Source: JBBRGK01 sp036741355
Lineage (GTDB): Bacteria; Chloroflexota; Dehalococcoidia; CAUJGQ01
Direction of reading: 5' to 3'
Assembly (NCBI GenBank): GCA_036741355.1
Contig: DAINSK010000001.1
Span: 211,657-275,656, forward strand
DNA length: 64,000 nt
Position 1 is the first letter of the stretch, and each line of letters begins with the position of its first letter. Position numbers and translations under genes: made by a program. This document shows positions 52,003 to 61,323 of the stretch, piece by piece. The notes under the pieces are model-generated. The model saw nothing but the letters and a program-made list of their open reading frames with translations, did no database searches and was not told the DNA's origin.

Positions 52003-53829
52003 TCAGCTGTGCCGGCCTTTGGGATAGTCGAGCGCGTGGTTCAAGTTGTAGGCAGCCGTGATTAGCGCGAGGTGGGTGAACGCCTGCGGGAAGTTGCCGA
52101 GCGCTTCTCCCGACGGACCGATCTGTTCGGCATACAGCCCGAGGTGGTTGGCGTAGGTGAACATCTTTTCGAACACCAGCCGCGCATCTTCCAGCCGGCC
52201 GGCCCTGGTCAGGCATTCGACCAGCCAGAATGTGCAGATGCAAAAAGTACCCTCGCGCCCTTCGAGACCGTCGGGGGCGCTGAGTTCGGGATCGTAACGG
52301 TAGACCAGGCTATCGGACACCAGCCCCTTTTCGATCGCATTGAGAGTGCCCAGCACGCGCGGATCCGTAGGGCCGAGGAATTTGACGACCGGTATCAACA
52401 GGGTGCTGGCGTCAAGCGCGGTTGAACCGTAGGACTGGGTAAAAGTCCCAAGCGCGGGGTTCCAGCTCTTTTTCATTATCTCGTCGAAAATCGAGTCTCG
52501 GACGCCCCGCCAGTGTTCCCAGTCAGCGGGCAAACCGCGTAGCTGGGCGATGCGGATTGCCCGATCGAAGGCCACCCAGCACATGACCTTGGAGTAAGTA
52601 AATTCACGCGGCCCTCCGCGCACCTCCCATAAGCTCTCATCTTTGTCCTGCCAATGATCGCAAAGCCATGCGAGCAGCCGGCGCACGTTTACCCAGAGGT
52701 CGTACGAGATGGGCGTGGCGCCGCGGTTGTACAGGAAGACCGCGTCCATTAGTTCGCCGTAAATGTCGAGTTGAAGCTGATTGTAGGCGCCATTGCCGAT
52801 ACGAACTGGACGCGAACCGCGGTAACCCTCCAAATGATCGAGCTTCTCCTCAGTAAGGTCGTGCCTTCCATCGATGCCATACATCACCTGCAGCGAGCCG
52901 TCCTTGTCCAACTCGCGGCATCGCGCCTCGACGAAGTTCATAAACCGCTCGGCTTCCGTAGTGAACCCGATATTCAGCAGCGCATAGAGGGTAAAGCTTG
53001 CGTCCCTGATCCAGGTGTAGCGGTAGTCCCAGTTTCGCCCATAACCGATCGACTCGGGCAGGCTCGTCGTGGGCGCCGCGATAACCGCGCCGGAGGGCTC
53101 GTAGGTCAGCAGTTTGAGGGCCAGTGCCGACCTCCGCACCATCTCCTGCCAGCGGCCGTGATAGGTGCAGTGCGAGAGCCAGTCCCTCCAAAACTGGACC
53201 GTGGATCGATGGAGGTCCTCGTATTCCTGGTCCGTGAACAGCGGACCGCACTCCTCACCTTCTTCGACCCGTTGCAGGGCGAATCCCGCCGACTCCCCAG
53301 TACCTAGCGTGAACTCGGCGAAAACGCCATTGTTTCGCCGGCGAAGTGGAATCGACGTTACTAGGGCCAGCGACAGGTCGTCGGCTATGAACGACGCTCC
53401 GGAACCTTTGTGCAGCCGGACATTATGCGGCTTGCGGGCATAGTCGAAGGCCGGCATGCACTCGAGGCGAAACTTCATGCTGCCGCGAACGACCGTGACT
53501 CTGCGGATCAGCCGGTGACGGTGTTTCTCGGTTCCATCGCTCGTGTCGACGGGCATGAAGTCGACAATCTCACCGACGGCGTTCGGCGAAAGGAAGCGGG
53601 TGATCAATACGTTTGTGTCGGGGTGATAGAGCTGCTTGGATTTGAAGTCTTTTTCCACCGGGCTGATGCTGAAGTGGCCGCCTTTGCGCGCATCGAGGAT
53701 CGAGGCAAAGATAGTCGGCGAATCGAAATGCGGGAAACACATCCAGTCGATGGTGCCATTGACGCCAACAAGTGCCGCCGTGTGCATGTCACCGATAAAA
53801 CCGTGGTCTTCAATGGGCAAATAGCGCAT
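52003..53829 (-). CDS. glycoside hydrolase family 15 protein (glucoamylase/trehalase-like)
   Basis: 608 aa from the ATG at 53829; the frame is open upstream but MRYLPIEDHGFIGD is the conserved start. Motifs include LVGVNGTIDWMCFPHFDSPTIFA, a beta-sandwich N-domain, the (alpha/alpha)6 barrel beginning LALKLLTYEPSGAVIAAPTTSLPE, and YTWIRDASFTLYALL with the catalytic-region acids, then GREGTFCICTFWLVECLTRAG. The family hydrolyses alpha-glucosides. The close subgroup includes trehalases and glucan 1,4-alpha-glucosidases; which applies here is not decided. Confidence 0.9.
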   Translation of the reverse strand: MRYLPIEDHGFIGDMHTAALVGVNGTIDWMCFPHFDSPTIFASILDARKGGHFSISPVEKDFKSKQLYHPDTNVLITRFLSPNAVGEIVDFMPVDTSDGTEKHRHRLIRRVTVVRGSMKFRLECMPAFDYARKPHNVRLHKGSGASFIADDLSLALVTSIPLRRRNNGVFAEFTLGTGESAGFALQRVEEGEECGPLFTDQEYEDLHRSTVQFWRDWLSHCTYHGRWQEMVRRSALALKLLTYEPSGAVIAAPTTSLPESIGYGRNWDYRYTWIRDASFTLYALLNIGFTTEAERFMNFVEARCRELDKDGSLQVMYGIDGRHDLTEEKLDHLEGYRGSRPVRIGNGAYNQLQLDIYGELMDAVFLYNRGATPISYDLWVNVRRLLAWLCDHWQDKDESLWEVRGGPREFTYSKVMCWVAFDRAIRIAQLRGLPADWEHWRGVRDSIFDEIMKKSWNPALGTFTQSYGSTALDASTLLIPVVKFLGPTDPRVLGTLNAIEKGLVSDSLVYRYDPELSAPDGLEGREGTFCICTFWLVECLTRAGRLEDARLVFEKMFTYANHLGLYAEQIGPSGEALGNFPQAFTHLALITAAYNLNHALDYPKGRHS

Positions 53830-53840
53830 CTGTCTTCTCT

Positions 53841-54233
53841 CTACCCGACCCAGCGCTCCGGCTTGAGCACGATCATCACCATCTTCTCGTGACCAGCGCG
53901 GTCCACGATCGTTCGCGCCGCTTCGTCGCCGCGGTAGTGCTGATGTAGCTTCAACCGCTGTTCGTACGTGACCGGATCGGCGATCCGCACCGTTCCTTCG
54001 GCCATCACGTAGCGGAACTGTCCGTCGCGCTCGTCGATGCACAGCGCCGCGCGACCCGCCTTAGCAGCGTTGCGGTGCTTTTGTGATCCGCGCTGCGTGA
54101 TGATCTTTATGACGCCGTCTTCGAACAGGTACCAAACTGGTACGGCGTGCACCCGGCCGTTTGACCATTGCGTCGCGAACACTGCCGTCCGTGGCTGTGA
54201 GACGAACTGCGTCCGTTCCGCTTCATCCATCAT
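53841..54233 (-). CDS. PPOX-class (F420-/FMN-dependent) split-barrel protein
   Basis: 130 aa from one of two adjacent ATGs (54233 or 54230). Split-barrel motifs: PRTAVFATQWSNGRVHAVPV, WYLFEDGVIKIITQRGSQKHRN, GRAALCIDERDGQFRYVMAEG and ERWVG at the end. The class includes PPOX-type enzymes using FMN or F420. It lies between the GH15 gene and the large membrane protein on the same strand. Substrate unknown. Confidence 0.83.
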   Translation of the reverse strand: MMDEAERTQFVSQPRTAVFATQWSNGRVHAVPVWYLFEDGVIKIITQRGSQKHRNAAKAGRAALCIDERDGQFRYVMAEGTVRIADPVTYEQRLKLHQHYRGDEAARTIVDRAGHEKMVMIVLKPERWVG

Positions 54234-54291
54234 GTTGACTCCTTGGCGATCGGGGGCGAGCCATTCAAGCCACCTCCGCGGTGCCGGTGTC

Positions 54292-55791
54292 TTACTGTGG
54301 TACGTATACCGCGGCGATTTGGTCGGCAAAGACGCGCCGCCAACCCGAGTCCGAGTCCATCGCCGTGGCGAGCGGGCCGGTTGGATCAACGATAGTCGCG
54401 CTTACGCCGGCTTCCGCGAGCGTCCTCTGCCAACCGTCCTGGGCGGCGATGGTCCGCACGAATCGATCAAAAGAGCGCTCCCCGTACATCTCCTCGCGCC
54501 CGTCCATGTAAACACGCCGCTCCGCATAGAAGACATAGATGAGGTAGCCTCCCCAGCCGTATTCGTTGAAAATGCGGGCTCCCGGCAGGTTTGCCTTGAC
54601 GTATTCGGCAGCTTCGACCGGGTAGCCGCCGGGAGCCGGGTTCGCGACTCTCTGAAACTGCGATGGACCTCCCACCCACGCGCCCATCCAGATCACGGCA
54701 ACAGCCGCAATTGCCAGCGCGAGCCCCAACGCAGCCGGAATTTGAACGTTATGTCGCGGACGGCCGCGTGGGCGAAGTCCGCTGATGAACCAGGCGACCG
54801 CCGGAACGGCCACAACTGCAAAGACCGGCACATATCGAGTGGCACGTAATGATGCGGCCGCAAGAGACAACACCATGATTCCCGGCCACAGCCGGCGGCG
54901 CCATATCATCCCTGCCGCCGCCAGCAACACGACCGCACCGGCCAGCAAGAATAACCAGCGGTCGTTCCCCGCGAACGAGGGTCGTTGCCATTCGCCGATG
55001 TAGCGATAGCGCACCGCGTGAGGGTTGGCGTAGACGCGGGTGAACCATAGCAACGCAAGTCCGCGGGGGTTCATGCAAAGCGCAAGCGCCGATAGGGCCG
55101 CGGCGGCGAATACATGCAGCATGCGCTCGCGTTCGCAAGGGCGTTCCTCCCCACGGGTCGTGAGCCAGCGCGCTGCACGGTGAAGCACGTAAAGGGCCAG
55201 CGCAAATCCGCCCAGCAGCACCGTCAGGTGTACGTTGACCCAGAGCGCGAATATCAGCGGCAAGTGCCACAGCCTGCGCCTCAATCCCACGTCGTGGGCG
55301 GCCAGTTCGTGTAGCAGCAGGCTGAACAGCGCCCAGCCCCACACCTGCGGCCGTACTGCCAGGTTTCCGAGAACGAACAGTCCGCTGCCCGCGATCAACA
55401 AGAGCGCAGTGCGCCCGCTCGAGCCGTAGTAGCGGGCGGCGCGACCGAGCAGCCACGCCCCCGCGGCCACGATCGCCGCCGTGAGCACGATCTCACCCGC
55501 GTAACCGGCGATCTTGTCTACAACTCCGATCACCAATTCGGAAAGCCATTCGTGCGCGTACCAGTTCTGCCCGCCATGCGTAAAGGAGAACGGGTCCGTG
55601 AAAGGAACTCGGCCGTGGTCCAGCATCCAGCGGCCCGTGCTCAAATGCCACCAGTAGTCCGGGTCGACGGGCGAAAGCGCGAGTTGCAAGGCTGCCGCGA
55701 CGAACGCAACCGCCGGCAGCAGCGCCGTCCACAGCGGCGCGTTGCCGCCCAATACACGTCCAAGCGGGATGCGCAAACGGCGAAGTGGCAT
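54292..55791 (-). CDS. multi-pass membrane protein, hypothetical
   Basis: 499 aa from the ATG at 55791. About ten membrane helices (from LLPAVAFVAAALQLAL to IPAALGLALAIAAVAVI), with SPVDPDYWWHLSTGRWMLDHG early on and a soluble C-terminal domain of ~130 residues (FNEYGWGGYLIYVFYAERRVYMDGREEMY). The first loop and topology resemble polyprenyl-linked glycosyltransferases of the GT-C type, but no catalytic motif is clear. An overlapping plus-strand kinase-like gene starts at 55978. Confidence 0.7.
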   Translation of the reverse strand: MPLRRLRIPLGRVLGGNAPLWTALLPAVAFVAAALQLALSPVDPDYWWHLSTGRWMLDHGRVPFTDPFSFTHGGQNWYAHEWLSELVIGVVDKIAGYAGEIVLTAAIVAAGAWLLGRAARYYGSSGRTALLLIAGSGLFVLGNLAVRPQVWGWALFSLLLHELAAHDVGLRRRLWHLPLIFALWVNVHLTVLLGGFALALYVLHRAARWLTTRGEERPCERERMLHVFAAAALSALALCMNPRGLALLWFTRVYANPHAVRYRYIGEWQRPSFAGNDRWLFLLAGAVVLLAAAGMIWRRRLWPGIMVLSLAAASLRATRYVPVFAVVAVPAVAWFISGLRPRGRPRHNVQIPAALGLALAIAAVAVIWMGAWVGGPSQFQRVANPAPGGYPVEAAEYVKANLPGARIFNEYGWGGYLIYVFYAERRVYMDGREEMYGERSFDRFVRTIAAQDGWQRTLAEAGVSATIVDPTGPLATAMDSDSGWRRVFADQIAAVYVPQ

Positions 55792-55828
55792 CAGCGCGAG
55801 CGTAGCATAGGGCGCGGAGCGGCCGGCC

Positions 55829-55860
55829 AGTCGGGAGTCGGCAGTCGGCAGTCGGCAGTG
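55829..55860. repeat. short tandem repeat, AGTCGGC units
   Basis: Four contiguous 7-bp units (one AGTCGGG then three AGTCGGC) and a partial fifth, just upstream of the membrane-protein start. Likely a slippage-prone microsatellite. Confidence 0.7.
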
Positions 55861-55977
55861 TGGCGCGCAGCCGGGCAGTGGTAAGGTCCGATAGGCAACT
55901 CGACCACGGCTGACCCATTCAAATCGGGAGTAAGCATCACGACCGCCGACCGAATCACTGTACGCGGGCACGCGACG

Positions 55978-57018
55978 ATGGCAGAGCGGATCGCCGGCTA
56001 CCTGTGCCAGCGCATGCCGGAAGCGCGAGACCTGTCCGTGAGCGGCCTGTACAGAATACCGGGCGGCGCTTCGCGTGAGACGTGGTCGTTCGACGCGGAA
56101 TGGGAAGAGCACGGAGGGCGGCACAATCAGGGCTTCATTCTGCGCCGCGACCCCAAAGCAGGCCTGCTCGAATCCGACCGCGACGTTGAGTACCGGGTCT
56201 ACCGCGCCTTCGAGGGAACGCAAATCCCAGTACCTCAGGTCTTCTGGTTGGAGAGCGGCTCCGAGGCGCTCGACCGACCGTTTTTCATCATGGAGCGGAT
56301 CGACGGCTGCCAGACCGACGGAAATGCGCTGGCGGCCCGCCCGGACGACGCGGCGCGGCAACGAATCGCCCGCCGGAAGTTTGAGATCCTCGGCGCGATC
56401 CACGCGGCGGACCCTGGAGCGCTAGGGCTGCTTGACATCCAGCCCGACGGACCGCCGGCACCCAACCGCTGCGCCGAGCGCGAGCTCGGTCACTGGCAGC
56501 GAATCATCGACGCGCAGGCCTCTGAGCCGTTGCCTGTTATCCGCCTGGCGATCGCGTGGCTGCGGAACCGCCCACCGCCGCCGGCCCAACGCGTGACCGT
56601 GTGTCACGGCGACTATCGCAGCGGCAATTTCTTGTACGGCGACGATGACATCCGCGGCGTCCTCGATTGGGAGATGGTCCACCTCGGTGACCCGATTGAA
56701 GACCTGGCGTGGACGTTCCTCAAGAACTGGCGCTTCGGCGTCCGACCCGCCGAGGCGGGCAGAGCGGATGTGCCGATCGGCGGCATCTGCCCGCGAGAGC
56801 AGGCGATTGCGATCTACGAAGCCGCGAGCGGAATCCTGGTGGATGAACGAGCGTTGCGCTGGTGGGACGTGTTCTCCCACATCAAGGCGGTCGGGATCTG
56901 GATTACCGGCGGACGCTCGTTCACCGATGGGCGCACAAACTCGGCGCTCATGGCGTTGATTCCGCGGCTGCTCAACAGTACGCAATATGAGGCGATCTTG
57001 GACCTGATCGGCTGGTAG
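55978..57018 (+). CDS. phosphotransferase-family (APH-like kinase-fold) protein
   Basis: 346 aa. Kinase-fold motifs: RIPGGASRETWSFDAEW (nucleotide loop), FILRRDP with the conserved Lys region, CHGDYRSGNFLYGDDDIRGVLDWEMVHLGDPIEDLAW carrying catalytic Asp and Mg-binding Asp. The family includes aminoglycoside kinases and the acyl-CoA-linked ACAD10-like group. Without resistance context, a metabolic kinase is more likely. The start could lie slightly upstream. Confidence 0.83.
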   Translation: MAERIAGYLCQRMPEARDLSVSGLYRIPGGASRETWSFDAEWEEHGGRHNQGFILRRDPKAGLLESDRDVEYRVYRAFEGTQIPVPQVFWLESGSEALDRPFFIMERIDGCQTDGNALAARPDDAARQRIARRKFEILGAIHAADPGALGLLDIQPDGPPAPNRCAERELGHWQRIIDAQASEPLPVIRLAIAWLRNRPPPPAQRVTVCHGDYRSGNFLYGDDDIRGVLDWEMVHLGDPIEDLAWTFLKNWRFGVRPAEAGRADVPIGGICPREQAIAIYEAASGILVDERALRWWDVFSHIKAVGIWITGGRSFTDGRTNSALMALIPRLLNSTQYEAILDLIGW

Positions 57019-57036
57019 GTGTGAGACGCGGGGCCG

Positions 57037-57234
57037 CTAGCGGTTGCCCCAATCGATCAAAACGCCGAGCAGGAAACCGCCCAGCGTGATGCCGAGAACC
57101 AGACCCCAGAAGACGATCGGCGTCCAGTCAATGCCAAACGGCTGGTCCACTTTGGCGTAGGCAGCGACAGGTGTCAGCGCGACCAACAAGGACAGCGCGG
57201 CGATGAGTGGCCGCGATAGCAGCCTGCGGATCAT
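57037..57234 (-). CDS. small exported one-helix membrane protein (65 aa)
   Basis: A signal-peptide-like start (LIAALSLLVALTPVAAYA) is followed by a second hydrophobic helix (IVFWGLVLGITLGGFLLGVLI) and DWGNR. The product is 65 aa, so it is an envelope peptide. No family recognised. It is convergent with the phosphotransferase gene. Confidence 0.6.
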   Translation of the reverse strand: MIRRLLSRPLIAALSLLVALTPVAAYAKVDQPFGIDWTPIVFWGLVLGITLGGFLLGVLIDWGNR

Positions 57235-57429
57235 TCGAGGCCCCCAAAACGGATCGCTGTACGCTCAGCAAGCGCGTTGCAAGTCCGCGACGTTGATTGA
57301 TCTTCGTATACCATCGGCGCCCTTTAGCCACAAGCAACACGCGGGCGATGAAATCAGGAGACATAGGAGAAGCCGGGTAATTAATGTACCCGGCCTCTGA
57401 CTGGAACAGGACGCTATGGCTGCGTGTGC

Positions 57430-57702
57430 TCAGCGCGTCGTCGCCGGCTGTGCGAACTCCTGCCCAGTCGCCTCGCGCGGAAGCATACCGTCAAGCAGAC
57501 GCTCGATGGCCATCGTGTGGCTACAAACCCCCCAGCCGGCAAAGAAACCGCAGCGGCATGACCAGCGGCTGCCTTCGAGCGTCACGGCGTGCTCATCGTT
57601 ATCGCCTTCTACAATTGCCGATAAACTGGTGAATCGGAACCTCTGTGGCTCCTTCGCATACCGCCTCGCTTTTTCGATCTTGCCGATGAGACTGGAGTTC
57701 AA
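57430..57702 (-). CDS. SWIM zinc-finger protein
   Basis: 90 aa. The SWIM motif is WSCRCGFFAGWGVCSHTMAIE (CxCx(n)CxH), preceded by beta strands VEGDNDEHAVTLEGSR. SWIM fingers bind DNA or protein. The N-terminus is basic (KIEKARRYAKEPQRFRF). Nearby ThpR shares orientation but is separated by a terminator. Partner unknown. Confidence 0.8.
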   Translation of the reverse strand: MNSSLIGKIEKARRYAKEPQRFRFTSLSAIVEGDNDEHAVTLEGSRWSCRCGFFAGWGVCSHTMAIERLLDGMLPREATGQEFAQPATTR

Positions 57703-57736
57703 GACTGCCTCCTCATTGACCTCGAACTACAAACAC

Positions 57737-57770
57737 AAAAGGCACCGGCGCGTAGCGCTCGGTGCCTTTT
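57737..57770 (-). terminator. rho-independent terminator
   Basis: AAAAGGCACCG (57737-57747) and CGGTGCCTTTT (57760-57770) form a strong stem flanked by A- and T-runs. On the minus strand it ends the thpR message after 57905. Confidence 0.8.
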
Positions 57771-57904
57771 CACGGCGACGTTGATCGGGTATCAGCTCGC
57801 ATGGCTACGGCACTCCCCGCTGCCCACCGACCGGTGGTAGAGTTACCATCTGCATCCTACCACCAGCGGCTCCGGACGGCACTCGTGTGAGCAACAAATT
57901 TCTA

Positions 57905-58531
57905 TCAAACCTTTGACAGCGCAGCCGAGTACCGGCGCGTGTACACCGCTCCACCCTGGATCAACGCGCTCTGCATGAGACTGATAGAGGTGACCGCGAG
58001 GTCCGACACGGGCTCGCCTTTCACCTGAGCCAGAGCTGCAGCCAGCGCCTGGGCGACCTCCTCCGAACGTGGGCCTACGCCCGACTTGTTCGCTACACGT
58101 GCAAGCGTGATGTGCGAGGAGAACCGACCCGCGTTGTCGTCTGTCAGCCCCAACTCAACGACCAGCCGCCTGTGCAGGAGTTCCAACACGGCGATATCAC
58201 CGTCAACGGCGGTCCAGACGACGCGCGGGCGACGGCTGCCAAATGTTCCCGGACCGCCGAGGTGAAGCTTGAAAGGCCGAATCCCGGCAGCCGCCGCCTC
58301 CATCGCCGCACCGATCCCAGCTTCGCGATCTGCCGGCGTTGCGCCGAGGAAGACCAGGGTCAGGTGGGCTCTCTCGGGCCGCACCCAGCGCAGCAGTTGC
58401 GCGTGCGCCGCCAGTTTCGCCTTCAGCGCGGATTGCTCTCTGGCAATGGCGTCGTGCCATGCGGGCGGCAGCTCTATGGCGATAAACAACCGCCGGGTCT
58501 GAGCAGTTGGTTGCGTCGCCAACAGCATCAC
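57905..58531 (-). CDS. thpR: RNA 2',3'-cyclic phosphodiesterase
   Basis: 208 aa. The two H-x-T/S motifs of the 2H phosphoesterase family are AHLTLVFLGA (~55) and SHITLARV (~145). It begins RRLFIAIELPPAW, the ThpR/LigT start. The enzyme opens 2',3'-cyclic phosphates in RNA. Its terminator lies at 57737-57770. Confidence 0.93.
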   Translation of the reverse strand: MMLLATQPTAQTRRLFIAIELPPAWHDAIAREQSALKAKLAAHAQLLRWVRPERAHLTLVFLGATPADREAGIGAAMEAAAAGIRPFKLHLGGPGTFGSRRPRVVWTAVDGDIAVLELLHRRLVVELGLTDDNAGRFSSHITLARVANKSGVGPRSEEVAQALAAALAQVKGEPVSDLAVTSISLMQSALIQGGAVYTRRYSAALSKV

Positions 58532-58548
58532 CTGCCCAATCGCCCGGC

Positions 58549-58650
58549 GGTTGAAACCGCAGGCTAGTACAACAAAACCGGCCTGTGCCGGTTGGGCAGT
58601 CCGCGCAAGCGGACTTCGTACTGCCAGCCCGCGACTTCAGTCGCCGGGCG
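58549..58650 (+). repeat. three-hairpin interspersed repeat, copy 2
   Basis: From 58577 it has the hairpin AACCGGCCTGTGCCGGTT, then GTCCGCGCAAGCGGAC (GNRA-like GCAA loop) near 58600, then TTCGTAC and GCGACTTCAGTCGCCGGG. The core matches the reverse complement of 43930-43990 except at a 9-nt spacer and a few bases. It lies between thpR and hemD. Confidence 0.7.
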
Positions 58651-58679
58651 GCGATGCTGTGGCGCGCCGGCCGCATCCA

Positions 58680-59516
58680 TTATCGTGCGCGGGGATCGCT
58701 GCATGCCACGAACTTGTCGAGCGCCAGTACCATCGGTCCCATCTTCGGTTCGATGGGCTGGACGTCGACGCGCAAACCGTATTCCCGCATCGCCGCCGCG
58801 CATACCGGGCCGACCGCGACTATCGTATTGACCTCGTCGAGCAGGCGTCGAAGTAAACCGGTCTGTCCGAGCGCCTCAGCCATGGTGAAGAGGTTGGAGA
58901 CCTGCGAGGCGCTGGTGAAGGCGATCGCGTCGATGTCGCCGGTCTCCAGCCGTTCGATTAACCCCTGAATCGGCAATGCGTCATTCGGCAGCCCCCATCG
59001 ATAGACCTGGACTTCGACGGTTTGCGCACCGAGGACGTGAAGGCCGTCTATCAACCCGGGACTCGGCCCGCCGTGGTGCACGACGCCGATGCGCTTGCCC
59101 GCGGGATCGAGCGACCGGACCACGTCGAGGATCTGTGCGGTTGTATGTGGTGACGCCGTCGTAAACGCCGGCTGCAACTCCAGGGCGCGTAACGCCGATG
59201 AAGGCTTGGGACCGCGGCTCAGGATCGAAAGCCGCCCGAGTGCGTTAATCAGTTCGTCTCGGCGACCGAGCTGCTCGGCAGCGGCGACAAGGGCACGAAC
59301 ACCCGCGCCGGTGAGGAAGAGAGACAGACCAAGCGATCCCGAGCACAGTTCGTCGAGAAATCGGCCGATCTCTCGCGCGTCATGAACGGGCTCTTCGCGA
59401 AGCGCTGGCGCGACGTACACTTCGCCGCCGCGCTGTTCAATCAACTTCGCAAGCTCAGCTGAGCGCCGTGCCTCGAGAATTGCCACCGTGTGACCGGTGA
59501 GTCCGCTCATCGTCAA
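58680..59516 (-). CDS. hemD: uroporphyrinogen-III synthase
   Basis: 278 aa. Two-lobed HemD fold: VAILEARRSAELAKLIEQRGG (lobe 1), LSLFLTGAGVRALVAAAEQLG, then VYRWGLPNDALPIQGLIERLETGDIDAIAFTSASQVSNLF (lobe 2) and IVAVGPVCAAAM. It cyclises hydroxymethylbilane. The gene starts 25 bp after the sulfite/nitrite reductase, whose siroheme derives from uroporphyrinogen III, so the pair makes metabolic sense. Confidence 0.88.
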   Translation of the reverse strand: MTMSGLTGHTVAILEARRSAELAKLIEQRGGEVYVAPALREEPVHDAREIGRFLDELCSGSLGLSLFLTGAGVRALVAAAEQLGRRDELINALGRLSILSRGPKPSSALRALELQPAFTTASPHTTAQILDVVRSLDPAGKRIGVVHHGGPSPGLIDGLHVLGAQTVEVQVYRWGLPNDALPIQGLIERLETGDIDAIAFTSASQVSNLFTMAEALGQTGLLRRLLDEVNTIVAVGPVCAAAMREYGLRVDVQPIEPKMGPMVLALDKFVACSDPRAR

Positions 59517-59541
59517 ACACCGATGTTACGCGCCGCTCGGC

Positions 59542-61323
59542 TTAACCCGCAGCGCATTCGCCCTCACCGCGCTCCACCCGGTAGATATCCGTTCTCCCCC
59601 AGTCGATGTAGTCGCCGATCGTTTCTCGACCCAACGGACCCACCGGGCGCAGGTCGGCGACGAGCCCGACGAAGGCTTTAGGACCGACGCGGTCGGCGAA
59701 GTCGTTGAACAGTTCGCCGTGGTTGCGTTGTTCCTGATAGAAGCCGATGATCCGGCGAACTGCCTCCGGAACGCGCTTGGCAGGGATCTTGGTAATCACC
59801 CGCTGCGCGTAGCGGAACTGCGCGTTCTCGTAGGTACCGCCGATGTACATCTCGTACGCTGGAACCTGCCGGTCGTCGTCATCTTTGATCATCGCGCCTT
59901 GAAATCCGATATTGGCGAGGTGGTGCCGCCCGCAGCCGTTGGGGCAACCACTGATCTTGACGTGCATCTTCTGGACGAGCGGATCGTCGATCTCCATCAG
60001 CCGCAGCTCTTGCTCGAGCACCCTTCCGAGCTGCATTGAACCCGTGATGCCAAGCTTGCAGCTATCGGTGCCGGGGCAGGCGACGACGTCTTCGATCTCG
60101 TTCGCACCCGACGCGCCAAGCTCGAGCCGATCGAGCTCGACCCACAGATCGTAGACCCGAGATATCGGCACCCAGCGAAAAACGAGGTTCTGCTCCCAGG
60201 TCGTACGGGCCTGGCTGTTGCTGAATTTTCGCGACAGGTCTGCCAGTGCGTGGAACCGCTCGGGCGTGAGGTCGCCGAGCGGCACCGTGATGTACACGGC
60301 GGCAAAGCCGGGCTGGCGCTGCGCAACTACGTTGGTACGGCGCCAGTTCAAGAACTGCTGAGGTATGACTTCCAGCAGGTTGTCGTTGCTCGCCGCGTGT
60401 CCATTCGACGGAAGCTCGGGAATCGTCTCGTACTCTTCAAACAAAAGCGGCGTCGGGTCGATTGGCTCCCGCGCCCAGGGCTGCTGCAGCTCGCGCTCGA
60501 CTTCTTCACGCAGCCCGTCGATACCGATGCGTTCGACCAGGTACTTGATCCGCGCCTTCATGCGGTTCTTCCGCAGCTCATCGGAGCGGTTGAAAACGCG
60601 CAACACCGCCTCGCTGACCCGAAGGTACTCCTCGACCGGCACGAAATCGTACAGCGGCTGCGCGGCGCGCGGCATAACCGAGCTGCCACCACCGACGAAC
60701 ATCTTGAACCCTCGGCGCACCTCGCCGTCGATCACCCGTTCCTCGGCCACGAAGCCCAGGTCGTGATACGGAGCCACGGCGCTGTCGCCGGGATCCGAAG
60801 AGAACGAGGTCTTGAACTTTCGTGGCATGTTTTGCGTAAAGGGCTTGCGCACGAAGTAACGGACGTACGCTCCGAGATAAGGCATCACATCGAACACTTC
60901 GTTCGGATCGACGCCGACCAGGGGTGACGTAATCACGTTGCGCACCGTATTGGCGCAGGCCTCGCGCGACGTCAGACCGACCTCACCGATCAGTCGAATG
61001 GCGGTCAGCGCATCTTCGAGCTTCAGGTGGTGGAACTGGACGTTTTCGCGGGTGGTAATATGCCCTTTCTTCAGGGGAGCAAACCGGCCGGCGACTTCGC
61101 CAAGTGCGTCCAGTTGCTCGGAGGTGAGCAGACCACCCGGGATCTTGACGCGCAACATCATGGCGTCGGCCTGCCGCTGACCGTAGACGCCATGATGAAG
61201 CCGGAATGACGTGAACTCGTCGCCGCGCTCGTTGCGTTGAAACGCCTCAATCTCTTCCTGAAAAGTGTCTAGCTCTTCATCGACGACCGGAATGATGCCG
61301 GTCTTGCGTGCTTGAAGTACCAC
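59542..61323 (-). CDS. ferredoxin-type nitrite/sulfite reductase (siroheme protein)
   Basis: 593 aa from the GTG at 61323, GGAGG about 7 nt upstream. It has the N-terminal half with YGQRQADAMMLRVKIPGG, ITTRENVQFHHLKLEDA, and the siroheme/[4Fe-4S] site: CPGTDSCKLGITG and later CPNGCGRHHLANIGFQG (Cys-x5-Cys ... Cys-x3-Cys). It reduces nitrite to ammonium or sulfite to sulfide, six electrons per turn. It is translated with hemD. Whether nitrite or sulfite is the main substrate is not clear from the sequence. Confidence 0.91.
   Translation of the reverse strand: MVLQARKTGIIPVVDEELDTFQEEIEAFQRNERGDEFTSFRLHHGVYGQRQADAMMLRVKIPGGLLTSEQLDALGEVAGRFAPLKKGHITTRENVQFHHLKLEDALTAIRLIGEVGLTSREACANTVRNVITSPLVGVDPNEVFDVMPYLGAYVRYFVRKPFTQNMPRKFKTSFSSDPGDSAVAPYHDLGFVAEERVIDGEVRRGFKMFVGGGSSVMPRAAQPLYDFVPVEEYLRVSEAVLRVFNRSDELRKNRMKARIKYLVERIGIDGLREEVERELQQPWAREPIDPTPLLFEEYETIPELPSNGHAASNDNLLEVIPQQFLNWRRTNVVAQRQPGFAAVYITVPLGDLTPERFHALADLSRKFSNSQARTTWEQNLVFRWVPISRVYDLWVELDRLELGASGANEIEDVVACPGTDSCKLGITGSMQLGRVLEQELRLMEIDDPLVQKMHVKISGCPNGCGRHHLANIGFQGAMIKDDDDRQVPAYEMYIGGTYENAQFRYAQRVITKIPAKRVPEAVRRIIGFYQEQRNHGELFNDFADRVGPKAFVGLVADLRPVGPLGRETIGDYIDWGRTDIYRVERGEGECAAG

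Noticed and set aside
53830..54042. 71-residue N-terminal extension of the GH15 enzyme
   Set aside because: The extension is Arg-rich antisense-like sequence overlapping the PPOX gene; MRYLPIEDHG is the conserved family start.
55792..56403. 204-residue N-terminal extension of the multi-pass membrane protein
   Set aside because: It overlaps the plus-strand phosphotransferase gene and reads as its antisense; the first membrane helix starts right after the ATG at 55791.
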